From the NCBI GenBank assembly GCA_026261815.1, contig JAMPIT010000417.1, positions 8,527,501-8,591,500 of the forward strand: a stretch of DNA of 64,000 nucleotides, written 5' to 3'. The translations under genes and the position numbers were made by a program. Source of the stretch: Monarcha castaneiventris obscurior. Lineage: Eukaryota > Chordata > Aves > Passeriformes > Monarchidae. The notes under the pieces were generated by a model. That model was not told the origin of the DNA and made no database searches. It was given only the letters and a program-made list of their open reading frames with translations. Shown here piece after piece: positions 37,918-51,500 of this stretch; positions within the stretch are counted from its first letter, which is position 1; every line of letters starts with the position of its first letter.

Positions 37918-40721
37918 GGTGGAACTGAGGCATCACTGTTCAGCAAAGCTGCTGTGGCAACTTGTGCTTGCCTGGAATGTGATGGGATCAGTGACAGCAA
38001 ATTCACCACTGCAGCACCAGTCACCTCGATAGTTTGCACTGAAATGACTGTCAGGACATACCTGTGCTAAAAAGGCCTGAGGAGCTCTGGCTTGGGAAGG
38101 TTGAAAGGCAACTTCCTCTGTGGAGTCAGGCTTCGAAGTGGTGCCTTTCTTTTTAAAGGTCACACAAAGGGAGTTATCCGGTGTGTTAATTCCCTATCTA
38201 AAGTGAAGTCCAGTTAGAGCCTTTAGCAGCAGCTTAGGGTAGAGGTTCGAGAAAACTCTTCTGATACAAAGAGCAAGTAGGAGAGATCAGTCTAAATTCC
38301 AGAATTTCTCTATTTGCTGAGCCACAGTGAAAGCAACTTTCATGGGTATATAGAAAAAGCAGTGGGCAGATTGCCATAAATTCCGTGGTAATCTCTTCAG
38401 GGCTGCTGGGATGGGGCTCTTTGACCAGAAGTACTTTAATTAATCCTTTCAGGAAACACAGAATCATGAACTGACAAGATACCAAAAGGCCATCTGTAAA
38501 TCAGTTAAAAACATCAATCCCAAAGTGAGACATAACTTGACTGAACAGGTAGACGAGTCAAGCCTTTCAGCTCCAAGACAGGACATGAGGTTGAAGCCAA
38601 ATCATTCTTTAGACACTGTGTGGGTGTTGCTATGTCTGTGTAGGCCATCCCCAGTCTCTCTTGGACGCAGTGGAAGTTTTGTCAGGCATGTGATGTCACA
38701 GATTGATGTCACAGTAGCCAGGAACCACCTGCTGGATCTGGTCTCCAGCTCCAGGAGAAGGTCAGCTCCCAAAAGGACATCTGGAGTTACGTGAGCACTA
38801 CCAACGCTGCACCGTGAGTTACCCAACAGGTACAATGTGCAGCAAGGCTGAAAGGTGTCTTAAGTAGGATGGGCTCCCTTCAGGAGCAGAAAAAAGGAAA
38901 ACATCTCCTTCATTTCTCATGACCAAGTAAATACAAAAATGGAGAATCGTTTTACTAGAAAAGACACGTGCGGTTGAAAAGATGACAGAGCACAAGGTAT
39001 CTAGGCATTCTCTCAGTATGTGTAAGAAAATCCCAGTGGTTGTGGCCCAACAACAAAGAAACAGCAGGCGAGAGGTTCTGAAAGCAAGGTTTAAACCAGG
39101 AGGCTGAAAAAAGCAGTCCTATATAATAGCATTCTTCAATGGTCCTGCTTTTATACACTCTGTCAGATAACGGAGTCTCAGTGCATGATTGATTAAACTG
39201 TGAGGGGAAAAGGGGATTATATTTATTAGTATCTGGTAACATTTTGAAGCAGATTAAGTTTATATAAGATGGATTCCACCTAATCAAAACAGAATCAGTG
39301 CTGCTGACATTTAAGATTAAAGACACTATGAGGCAATTTTAAAATGAAAACCAAGGAAATGATGCCAGATGTGGAAAATAAATTGTTCAGACTGATCTAT
39401 TTGTGTGGTCTGAAATCACAGAAGCCTATGACTTAGGAAAAGGGATAGAAGAGAAGGTAAGAAAAACACAGAGAAAAACAATAACCTGGGTAAGCAGAGC
39501 GTTTAAAACTATGCAACCAAATCAAGACAAATGCTTTATTTTATTTTACTCTATTTGCTAGTATGAATCTAGCTGCAGAGTCTACTTTTTTAGCCACTGT
39601 AAATGATTGTTTCTTGGAGTTATTTGTGAAAACACTCACGAGAAAACAGATTTGGTCCTGAATAATATACAAGACCTAGTACAAGTTGAAACAATGAAAG
39701 GCACAAGTTTACTACAATAATGTTTTAAGAAAAAACTGGCAAAAATAAGGCCAAGAAGCTGTTAGAGGATCAAATATTTTCAGTAGATAAAGGAGCTGTT
39801 TAAGAATCATATACAAATTTAAAAAGTGAACTTGAGCCTTTTCTAAGTCTACCCATGCTATAAAGGTAGTTATTGTAGCCTTAATGTTCTGAAAAAGTAC
39901 ATGAGGCAAGACATGTAGAGAAAAATGTTAACTTAGAATGATCTTTTCCAGCTAAATTTTACTGTTCAATAAAACATATTTACTTTCTTTACAAGCCTTG
40001 CATAACCTATACTATTACTCAATTGCTTTCTTATAATATAAATCTGCAAAGGAACTTAAACATTCAATTGCTGAACAAGTAAATTGAGGTAAATAATCAA
40101 AGGCTTTAGCAGGCCTCAGCATCAGAGAAAGAGAAATACCAAATGAAAGCTTTCGAGGAGGACTCAGAGAACAATCCAGGGAAGTACTGACCAATCAGGC
40201 TGGCTTTTGTACAGGATGATACAAACTATAATGAAAAATAGAAATAGTAGAGAAAAATGTTCTGGAGAAGTGTGAACTTATCTCTACAAAAGAGAGTTGT
40301 TCGTGCCTCATAAAACTGGTAGAGTTCTTGGAAGAACTCCAGAGCAAACATACAGGGTTATCCAATTAATGTCTCATACTCATAGATGTCTAAAGAGCTT
40401 GAAGTCCCTCACCAAATGCATTTCCAAGAAACCAAGAGATAAAAGGAAGGTTTTCATGTAGATTAAAGTCATTTGAAGGCAGAAAACAAATGAGAAAAAT
40501 TAATGGTTAGTTTTCATATTGGAAGAAGGATTTAAGTGATTTCTCCCAGGAAAATTAAAATCTTCAACATAGTTATTAATTATCTGGCAGACTGAGTGGT
40601 GAGAGATCTCTCACCTGAGAGATCTGAGTGACTGAGAAAGGCAACATTTTATCTGGGGTACTCCAACCTGATGATGATGGGAAAAACACTAAGTTATTAG
40701 GTATAATTGGGAGATGAGTTT

Positions 40722-41290
40722 AGAATCATAGAAACAGAGATTCATAGATGGGCTTGGGTTGGAAGGATCCAAACCACCTGCCATGGGCAAGGACATCTTC
40801 CATTAGGCCAGGTTGCTGAAAGCCCCCTCCAGCCTGGCCTTGAACCTTGTAATGAATAAGCATCCACAGCTTCCCTGAGATACCAATTTCTATGTCTTGC
40901 CAGCCTCATTGTAAAAATTTCTTCCTCATATCCAGTCCAAATCTATCCTTTTCCAGTTTAAAACTACTGCCCACTGTCCTGTCACTACAGACCTTGGTAA
41001 AAAGTCTCTCCCTGTCTTTTTTATAAACCACCTTTTGTGTATTGAAAGGCTGCAATAACGTGGCCCTGGACCCTTCTCTTCTCCAGGCTGAACACCCCCA
41101 GCTCTCTCAGCCTGTCTTCACAGGACAGGCTCCATCCCTCTCACCATCTTCATGGCCCTCCTCTGGACCCTCTCTGACACATCCATGTCTTCCTTGCACT
41201 GAGGATCCCAGAGCTGGATGCAGCACTCCAGGTGGGATCTCACCAGAGCAGAGCAGTGGGGCAGAATCCCCTCCCTGCCCTGCTGGCTTG
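40722..41290 (-). repeat. 5'-truncated CR1 retroposon
   Basis: The plus strand carries the reverse complement of an avian CR1 3' region. It reads TCATAGATGGGCTTGGGTTG, then CCTGCCATGGGCAAGGACA, CAGGTTGCTGAAAGCCCCC, TCTTCTCCAGGCTGAACA, CAGCTCTCTCAGCCTGTCTTC, CTCCTCTGGACC and CAGCACTCCAGGTGGGATCTC. The 3' end is at the left (about 40722) and the truncated 5' end at about 41290. It is non-coding here. Confidence 0.93.
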
Positions 41291-44200
41291 GAAAAAGAGA
41301 CAGCTGAGGAATCATTTGACAGAAGGTTGTAGCATCTCCAACAAGGGGTGATGAATAATGGTTTGATGAATGATGGTTTATCAGTGGAATGGAATGATGA
41401 ATGATGGTTTATCAGTTCTCCTAGAACAAAATCTAAGGAGCACCTTACCAAGCAACTGGCACAAAATTGGTTCAGGAAAATATGGGCATTATTTTTTTTT
41501 GTTTGTATGTTTTTATTTATAAACAAATTTATTGAAATTTTACTATCATACATTTCAAAGCTAAAAATTTAGTGGTTTTTAGAAAGGCATTAGTTGAATC
41601 TCTAAAGGCCAGAGACATGAAGTACCTATTCTCTACAACAGCTTAGATGTAGCCTTCAACTCAGGAAAGCTCTGGATCAGGATTTACCTATTTACTGGAT
41701 ACTGTTCCATGTTTACTACACCTGAGCTTTGAGCATCCACTGCAAATATTGGCAGAGAGAGAATCCTGGGCTAGGTGGAATGATTGTTGAGATCCAGTGT
41801 GTTAGTCTTATAATCCTATACTACAGTCTGTGCTGCAAGTAGAAGGGAGGAAAAGGGTGTCTCCAGATGCTGAAACAGCACCATCAGTCCATCCTGAATC
41901 TGCAGTGAATGAAATAAACTCAAAAGTGTGTGTCAACATCTTATGTAACTTTGAGTGCCACAGAAGGACAAACAGCTTAGAAGATTAAAAAGTACTCATC
42001 CCAAACCTTTGCAATGTATGTGCACCCTGCGAGCAAGGAGCTGGAAAATTTTTAGAAAGATAATAGGAAAAGCTGTCCAGTTGTTTCAGATAGCTTTACA
42101 ACTACTTGTCTAGACAAAGAAATCATCCTTCAAGAATGAGGAACAAATGCTTCCCTACCAACAAGCTGGAAAGCACACAGCCAACCTAGAAAGGTTTTGA
42201 CCTAGAGCTGGTTCGTGTTGTACACGACTGCAGAGGAGTTTGGGTTCACCCGCTGAACCTCATGGTGAGACATCCATTGTGTATTGTGAGGAGTTGTTAG
42301 GGTCAGGGTTGGAGCCTATGGAATCCTGGCATGCACTTGAAAGGACTTAAAAAGGGCCAAAAGAGGCATGAAATCATAGTGTTACTTATTCCCCATGTAG
42401 AGAATGTGACATGTGGAGTTTCTTCTCATGGAAATTCCATCTCCAGAGTGAGAGCAGAGGGAGCATGTAGGGAGTGAGGAGAAGAGACAGGGTGGAGTTC
42501 TGTGGGAGTAATTTGTGTGTACAACATGCTCGTGAACATGAAACTATGCAGGGACTGCAGGATGGGTTGGTTTTGTTTTCCATTACCCAGCAGAGGCACA
42601 GGATTCTCGGAAATTCTCCAGCTATTGTTCCTTGAGGTCTTGAAGGGCTTTCCACCGCAGGTTTCTTTTTCTAGCAAGCCATTCAGCCCCTTTTTCCTTC
42701 CTTACATAAGAGACAACCCCCAAGCCAGCTGAAATACAGCAACAGACCAGTTAAAAATTGAGCTTTACTAGAACTACTGAGGACACAATACACTTCCTAC
42801 CCTAGTCTCATGCAAATTCAGGTAATATCTTTCTGGTTGATGAAGATTATGATAAGGGAATAATAAAATGATTACTTCAGAGCAAGGAAAAATGCCTGCT
42901 GTTAAAACATGGGCAGAATCTTTTATGTTTGAGTATGCAGTAAGGAAAGGGTTGCAATCATCTCATAACTCGTTTTTTGAATGTATAGGAAACATTGGTG
43001 ACTCATCATGCAGATATACAGGCTGAGGGGCTGTAACTACTTAGTGAGAAGCCCTACAGAGAGGAACATGTCATAATTGGCTCCTGAATCATCAGAATGA
43101 TGATTCCTCTCCTGCATATCTGTACCTAGCACTGGGGAAGGGAGCAGCAACTTGCCTTTGCACAGTGACTTTGTGGCTCAAGCTAATGATCAGGAAGGTG
43201 AAGACCTGGGACTCACGACTGCTTCTAAGTCTTGAATCACCAGGCTACAGGATTGTAAAACACATTTTACGGACCTCATGCAGAAGAGAATGGAAGATTC
43301 ATATGATCAGCAACAGATGAAGTTTATGGAAGTTTTGATTCTGCGACCCAGTAAGAAGTGGATTCCTCTGGCAGAGAAGAGCCATAGATTATGAGCTCTG
43401 CTTCCAATGTTCATTGCATATTTTATTTAATGATACTTAGGTGGATATTGAAGAAAGAGTCCCTAGAGCAGAAACTCATTCTGCCCTAAATGAATTGTTA
43501 TAGTTGGAAAGCAAACCACTGCTCAGTTCCCCTATCCTGGCAATGGCATGTTACTCTGTAAATTCCAGGCTCCTAAAGTGATCTTCAGATGATTATATCA
43601 TCTCTGTGGGATCATAACAAATGTGCTTTTATCTGTAAATCCTTTCTCCAAAATCAGCCTCTGCAAATGCCCAGTGAAGTGCAAAGGAACAGAAGGAACA
43701 GAGTGCTCTTAGAGTACTTATCACATCTCAGAGTACTGATCACAATGCAAATGGGCTTTATCCAAAAGCCACTGAGTTGAATAAAACTTCTCCCACTCAT
43801 TATTCTTCTTGATTATTAAAGCCCAGCAATTCAAGGCCCAGTAAAGTGATGCGTATCTAAGATATGAATTCAGATACAATATTTGCATATGAATTTGAAC
43901 ATCTCCTTTTAGGACATGCTTCGATAGAGCACAATTATACAGCCTGGAAGAAATTGTTGTGCCGCTCATAAAAGGCCAAAGAAGAGACTAACAAAAAAAT
44001 CCATTGATTGCAAAAGGCCTAAATTGAAAATGCCTCAAAGTGTTCATCAGTATTCTCTATTGGAGGCTGCAACTGCCTGCCTTCTGCTGTCAAGAGCACC
44101 AAGCTCAATTTGCACACCTTTCAGATTTAAAATGGTATTTACAAGGATTAAATTCTCAAAACCCCAAATAATTTCCCTATAATTTCTGAATCAGCACAGT

Positions 44201-45428
44201 CCCATTAACCCAGCAGGAGGAATTGGGTGACACAAACACAGAACTCATTTTCTCTGTCAAATAATACAGCAAAGTCAGGAGAAAATGTCCTACCTCACAT
44301 ATGGCATAGCTGAACCTATAGAATTTTTTGACCTAAGCAAACGAGGTAATAGTAATTTTATTGTAAACACAGTATTTTTAACATATGAAAGGAAATATTT
44401 ATAGAAAGAAATAATGTTTATTAATACACATTTTCTATTTGGAAAAAAAAAATTTTTTTGGAAATCAAGTCCTCCTTCAGGTCTGAAACCAGAGCCTTTT
44501 CACTGATTATGGAGTAGCAGTTCTGAACAAATGCTCTTACCTTGCACCACTTTCTTTACAGCAAAACTGGAGGAAAAAGTCTCCTCTTTCTCAACATTCA
44601 TTATTTAAGGAAAAACAAACCAAACTAAGAATCAATTACATGTTAGGATGAAGTATATAATGCGTAAACGGTCAATGGACTTAAAAGAAAATCATATAGT
44701 ACTTTAACACTTAGAAATAGAAAAAACCAAGCAGATACAGGCTTGTGCACCTTCCCAGCATCTCTTACTTGCCATTTTCTGTTATCTGCCCCACTCCCTC
44801 TCACTGAACCTTAGGAGCCCTTGCGTTTTCTTTCAGTAACATTTCTTCTTCCAAATGGTTCTCTACAACTTGCTCTATGTATCCCAGTAATGTTTCCTTC
44901 TTATCCTTTGAATCCCCTGTGATATACTGCACATTAACTTTAAGAAAGTTTTCCTGGATTTCAAAATTTTTTTTCTCATTTTTTATTTACACTTCTATAA
45001 CTGTCTGGGGTTTTTTTCACCTTAGACAATACCTATTTCATGCCATAGTGGAAAGGCAGGGATATAAAAGTTCCTTGATTTTTTTACAAATGCACAGAAG
45101 TTCAACAAAATTGCTTTTAAGAATATAACTTTTCTTTCCAAGGTTTCCAAGCTTGTCTTCTTCTGATAGCCTTTCAAACGTTAAGTCTGCATTTCCTGCC
45201 ACAAGTTCTGACAAACAATCTGATATAATTGCAGATGATTGTGATGGATCACAGGATCATGAGGAGGATAAACTGTTCATCACGGATAAGCCAAAAACTT
45301 TGAAAAACACTAAAGGGCAATATTTGTGTTGTTTTTCATGCCAAATCTGTGAAGGCCACCGAGAATGAGATTGATCTACTTCAAGTTTTTCAACACGTTG
45401 GACTGGAAGCTTGAAAATGGAACTGGTG

Positions 45429-45434
45429 TTTATT
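45429..45434 (-). terminator. CSF2RB: Candidate CSF2RB polyadenylation signal (AATAAA)
   Basis: AATAAA reads on the minus strand 90 bases after the CSF2RB stop codon. This would give a short 3' UTR; longer transcripts are possible. Confidence 0.5.
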
Positions 45435-45523
45435 TGTTCCTAGGTTTGAGGGTTCATTTTCACCAGATAGTTGCAAACTCTTTCAGTTATCTGTCTCTTT
45501 GGTATTCATTAATATTTTTCCAT

Positions 45524-48500
45524 TTAACAGATTTCTTTGATCCTCAAAGATTGCTGCAAGGAAAAGTAATCATCTGATTTCAGGTTTTTGAAAAGCTGAA
45601 TGGCCTGTATTTTCTTCCTCTTCCCTACATCCTTTTCCTTGCCAGTGATGGATTCATCATCACATACAGGCTTCCCAAGTGTTGTCTCACCTTCAGAAAG
45701 TTTCTTAACTTGGTCATCTTCCTGACTATTGTCCATCTTCACACTGGTTTTTAGGCTGTGGAAGCAATAGTCACCAACCTGGCAAAGGAAAACTGGCTCA
45801 GTGCTGTCAGGGTTTAACACCACCAAGTTACCCTCTGACAAAGGCTGCTTTCTGGGACTACCATTTTCCTTCTGTAAGACAGGCAGAGGGATCTTTGTGG
45901 GTTTTGAATGTTCATGGAGACCTTCAGGCACAGTAAGATAGTCGCCAAACACATCCAGGTGCAATTCAGGAGACGAGGTTGGTGCTTGGCCTGAAACTGG
46001 GGTTGTGACATCAGTTTTCTCAGGAGAAAACTCATGGCAAGAGTGGTCAGTGGGAGGCTGGGGCTCCTGTGAGCCACAAGGTGATTCCCCAGCTGTGACA
46101 AGTGGAGGATGGTTGGAGGTGATGGCTGATGGCAGTAACGGGCTGTCCGTGGCAACGTACTCCAAGGGACACTGTTGAGGAGACGTGGTACAGCTGAGAG
46201 CCTTTGGAGAGTTCTGCTCTTCAGTTCCCTTGTTGGTGCCTTCCCCACAGGCTGGTGAGGCCCTCGAGACTTCTTCCTTGTCATCAAGGTGCTGTATCAT
46301 TTCCTTCTGATCTGGGAACAAGTCCTTTGGAGGAGCTGCTCCTGGCTGTTCCTGCCTCTGTGGGGCCTGGGGAGAGTCCTCCCTTGGGAGTGTCACATAC
46401 TGAAGGGAAACAGATTTCTTACTGAGCCCCACAGGGTCCATTTCCAGGGTCTGATGTATATCAGGGTGAGAGGACACCACTGGGCTGTACAAGTATGGAC
46501 CATTGAAATCAAAGCAAGGGATTGCAGTGTGGGAAGCAATGCTTGCATCGGCACTGTTTCTCCTTGAAATGGGAAAGGAATGGCCAGCACTCTGACTTGA
46601 GCAGACAACTGGGGCATGCTCTGACTCATTTAAAGCTTGGTATGAGTTCTGTAGGTCCGGTGTAACAGGGGAAACATCTGTCTTTTGAGTCTGCTCTTCC
46701 AGGCACTCTGCCAAAGTTTTCGTCTGCCTGAATGTGGGAAGTTAAAAGTTGCTCATGAAAGAGATTATTGTGGTAAATAAGAAATATAAACCAATTTTAG
46801 TTGAAAACACACATAGCTACACACAGGCTTAGAAAAAATTTTCTTGCAGATGCAGTTGCCCATGTAGTAAAAAATTGAATCTCCTCCTCAAAAGCAACTT
46901 GTATAGGATTTTTAGTGACAGAACATTTGATTATATCCTGCCATGACGCAGTGAGGTCTTGGAGACCATCCACAGTGTCACTGTTATGTGCTGTTCACTC
47001 ACCTGTCCACGACTTGAAGGAAGCTAGCCTGCTCCATCTTCTCTGAAAGGTTGTATTTGTTGAAGTCCAGCTGGTTGCTTGTTGGCCAACTTTTCAAGTG
47101 TCCTTTCTGAAAATGAAAAAGCAGATGTGACCAAAGTGCAGTATCTCACTGGCAGTAGAATCAGGAACCATACATTCCTCATGGACAAAGAAAACAAATA
47201 GGAGAGCCTATAGCACCTGGTGACAGGGATACAACGTTTCTAATACTACTCAAAGGTGTGTTCTGCTCTTCAGAAGATGGTTTCTTCAAACCCATATTGC
47301 CTTACCACTGACCTAAAAACTGTCCTCAGTCAACCAGCTAGGAAAGATGCCCTCCTAAACTTGTTATTTGTGAATGGAGGGCTTGAGGGATTTGATAGTA
47401 GGTGGTTGTCTTGGCCACAATGATCATGAAATGATTGGGTTTAAAACTTTCAGAGTAATGGGAAGAAAGGAAAAGGAACAGTAGAGTTGCTACTCTGGAT
47501 TTCAAGAGGGCAAACTTCAAGCTGTTCAGAGAGCTACTTGACAGTATGTCCTAGGAACCTGCTTTTGAGAGTTGGTGAGTCCACAAGTGCTGGGCAGGTT
47601 TTAAGAACCCCCTTTTAAAAGCACAGGAGCAGGAAATTTTAGAGTAATGAAAATTTTTCTGCGTTGATTTTAAATCACAGTTGTGCTGCCAAGCACAGCA
47701 CAAAGAGGTCTGCTAAATATAAGAGCACTGTTATGTTGAGTAGGACCAGAACTTCTCCTAAAAACAAGTAATAGATAAACGAACATATCTGTTCATTGTG
47801 GACTAGAAAACAAGAAGAGCTCTTACGATTATTGGAAGTCCTGAAAAAGAGAGAAATAATGAACCCTTCAAGGTACAGTTCCCTCTTACCCCCAGGTAGC
47901 TCTGGATCAGGAGACTCTTGCTGGGGTTTGGAATCTTTTCCTCCCACATTTTCTTCTTCCTGCAGCAAGAGCAGTTTTCAAGATTTGCTTCTCCACGTGA
48001 CTGCTGCCAGAAAAGGCTGCACCCCATATGCCATGCTGCTCAGCACAGCGAGGCACAACCGGGGCACTGGCACAGCAGCACCCAACCCTCTCCCTTGCAC
48101 AGCCATGCACAGGGCTGCCCACCAAGGCCCATCTCCACACAAACCTCTCTCCTGGGGCACAAGAAGTGCCTCAGACTTCACGCCACCCACATGGGCTGCT
48201 AAGGCTTCTTGTTGCAACGCGAGCCTACCTGAGGAAATACTTATAGCTGCAATAAGCAGCTATCAGCAAAGGGATGATGAGAGCCAGGAGTGTCACCGGG
48301 AGAACAGGTGCTGGAACTGAAACAGAGAAAAGAGAAAAAGCTCTTTTTGTGGACCTTTTGTGGATAGTCGCACAGTAGAGCGATTGTTTCCTGCAACAGG
48401 TTTTTCACTCTGGTCACTCTTCATCAGAAGAGATCAGGGATGTGATATGTGGAGGGACAGGATCTTAAGGCCTTCAAATTGTTGGGATATCCTCCAAAGC

Positions 48501-51500
48501 GGGGCAGGCCAAACATGACCTGAACAGTGTACTGACCAAAGGAGTTCATTGTTTCCTTTACTGATTCGCTTCTTAGCTTTTACTGACATCAGAATTAAAC
48601 AATTTAAGCTAATAAAAAGATGGCTGTGAACCTTACTCTACCATGAACAATAGGCATGCCTTCAGACATCTTAAGTCTGCCTGACCCTGTACAGTTCTGA
48701 GGAAATGGTGTCTCAGAGATTTTCTAAGAGCTTCCCCTGCTAACAGCCACAACAGCACACTAATTTCTTCCTGAATACACACATCAGAATTTGCCCATGG
48801 TATAACTACTACAACCTTCCTCAGGACAAACCACGTAAGATCTTATTACTTTGGGCAAAAGATTGTATGATGGCAGACATTCTGCCTCTAAGTCCAGAAA
48901 CGGCAAAATCATGTAAAGATTTTATCTCCAGCAGACTCTACCATGTGTTTTACACAATCTTATAGTCACTCTGCAAATATAAAACGCTGATGGCTTATGT
49001 TCTATCTTCCTAAAGTATCAGGCTCTTTAGTCACTGAGAGCAGAATGGACTACTGGAATCAGAAAACAATGATAGTATTTTGGGCAGGATGTCTTAGATT
49101 CATTCTCCACGTGGAAAACTTTATGGTTACCTGTACTCACCTTATGAAGGCAAGTAGGAAAGAAGCTTAAAAGGTCATTTGCCTCCTTCCCTAGCATTGT
49201 GGCTGTACTGCAAGGATGCAGGCAGGGCAGCTGCCTTGGTAAGTGACTCCAGCTAGGCCATGGCTGCATCTCACTCCAACCCCGGCTGAGAGAATGTGTT
49301 ATACTAAAGAGCCATTCCAGCCATTACCATTAACAGTCCACCAAAACCTGACAGAAGCAGCTGCATGAAAAGTACCATTCTCAGTCTTCCAGGTGAACTC
49401 CTCACTCCATTCACTCCAAGGTCCCTCATATTCCAGGGGCGTATTCACCCTTGCACGCATTTTCCCCCTGTACTCTGTAGATGCTGCCAGCATCTCCAGG
49501 GTGAAGATGAAGGGAGGCTCATCATTGCTGATATTTAACTCCTGGAGAGTCTGGGGAGAGGAGATGAGAACCAATGACAGAAGTGAGAGGAACTGCCTTT
49601 CCATTTGACCGGCAAAGAAATATTCAGGACTCTCGCACTTTGTTAAGTTACCTTGTTGTATTGGTTGTTTTCCCAGTACTTGACTTGGTATCTCTGTGTT
49701 ATGAAGTCGTAATTCAATTTGTGTTTTATCCACCTTAGTTCATACTCTTGGTTCTCTGTTGCTGTTACCGACACATTTGCAGGCGGCAGCACCTGAACTG
49801 GAACACACTGAATATCTCAGAGCACTTACCAACCTACTGGTCCAGTGCTCTCTTTCCACATTTTGAATCATTTCCAGGGACTGAAAACAAAGTTGTTTTG
49901 TGCAATGTAAAATGGCTCAGCTTTTTTAGCACTTCTTAACTCTCTGCATTTTCATTTTGTAGTCAAATACAATAACAGAAACACTAAATAACAGAAAATC
50001 CATACCTGTGAATACTGACAGCACTGCCTGTATACAGAAAAGCAGCAGAGCAATAGTTGCAATATCTGTGCTGGTCCACCACATTTCCAGAAATTTTCAG
50101 CTCTCTTGGAGCTACCTTCTGATATTTTCACCCACTGCAGGAGCTGTCCTAGTTTTAGAGTTTGAAAAGTCACCCAAATACCTTCAGATACATGCAGGCA
50201 GAGATGACCCATGCAGTGCACCTCACTGGGCAAAGGATTCCTACCTCATCCAGTGTTCCAGGGGCCATTGCACAAACCCACAAGAGCTCACTGGCTTCTT
50301 GAGAAACCACATAGTGACACACTCCTACTCCCCACAAACACCTCTCACCACAGTTCCCTGTCACCTGGGACACTCATGAATGTGAATCACAGAGAAGTCA
50401 GCAGGGTGGCAAATGCTCACTGAGAAGCTCTGGGTCACAACTTGAATTTCTGCACAACAGTTTCCATCACTGTCACCTTCCTCAGAGTAACAAGGAACAC
50501 CACACCTACATCCCAGAGCTCTGACCTGATACAATTCCTTTCTTCATCAGTGATTGTTTCTTTCATTTCCCACTCACTTTTCCTCATCACCACTGTCCTC
50601 AGCCCCACTTGCTCAAAGAGGCTTCTCTCCAAGAAACAAGAAGGAGAAGCAGGAAACAACACAGAAACTCACTGTTTTTGTAGGTTTCAATCACCTTCTC
50701 CTCCATCTTGGCCCGGACAGACACATGGTACTGGCTCTGGCTGCTGGAATTGCTAACAGGAATCTCACAGCTCTGGACCACATATGGGGTGTGGGGCAAA
50801 GTCTTCTCGTGCACAGGAAAGCACTCCTCTTCTCTGAGGGGATAAAAGAGGATGAATGAAATCAGGGGAATGGAACAGGCAGAAGCCCCATGGGAGAGGC
50901 ACAGACATGCTGCTGTGGGCGGAGCACGTACTCTGATGCTGGGGTGGCCCTGAAGAACAAGCTGAAGAGGACAGAAGTGGTGATCACTTTCTCCACTTCC
51001 CAGCTGCATGTCAGACGATCTCCACCATTGAAGAGGCAGCGAAGGTTCCTGGGCTGAAGGCCACCTTCAGACAACACAAGTGCAAGGTAAGTGACAGGAA
51101 AAGTTCTGGCTTCTCAGCTTCCAACCCTGCACGGCCCCACTCCATCCCATGCTACCTCCAGGGGTCTTCCATGACACCTCTGTGCTCCACTTGCTGTACT
51201 GCCCAGAGAAGCCACTGGCCTGCCCTGGTCTGGCTCGCACACGGGCAACGTAGCTGCTCCCAGGGACAAGGTCCTCATGGCTGAGACTGCAGTGGGTGGT
51301 GTTGGAGAGCAACAGCGAGGCAGCTTCCTGTTGTTTGGGGAGACGGGGGAGAGGAAGGGATGGAGGAAATTGGGGAGTTGGGGAATGGAGAGGTGGAGGG
51401 AAGACAGGGAAAGAGTGAGAGGTGTTGACTGCCAGGCTGCATCTCCAGCAGTCCCACACATGTGATGGTCCATGCACAGGCTGCTGTGTGGTGCTTCCTC

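Larger units (their letters stand above)
34016..45428. other. Intergenic region downstream of CSF2RB; no recognised gene
   Basis: About 11 kb of AT-rich DNA. Contents noted: an imperfect tandem repeat at 36935-36995 (CACTATTGAGTA units), a 228-codon open frame at 37231-37917 without a recognisable product, the CR1 at 40722-41290, and a small duplication (GATGAATGATGGTTTATCAG, twice) near 41364-41417. Confidence 0.55.
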
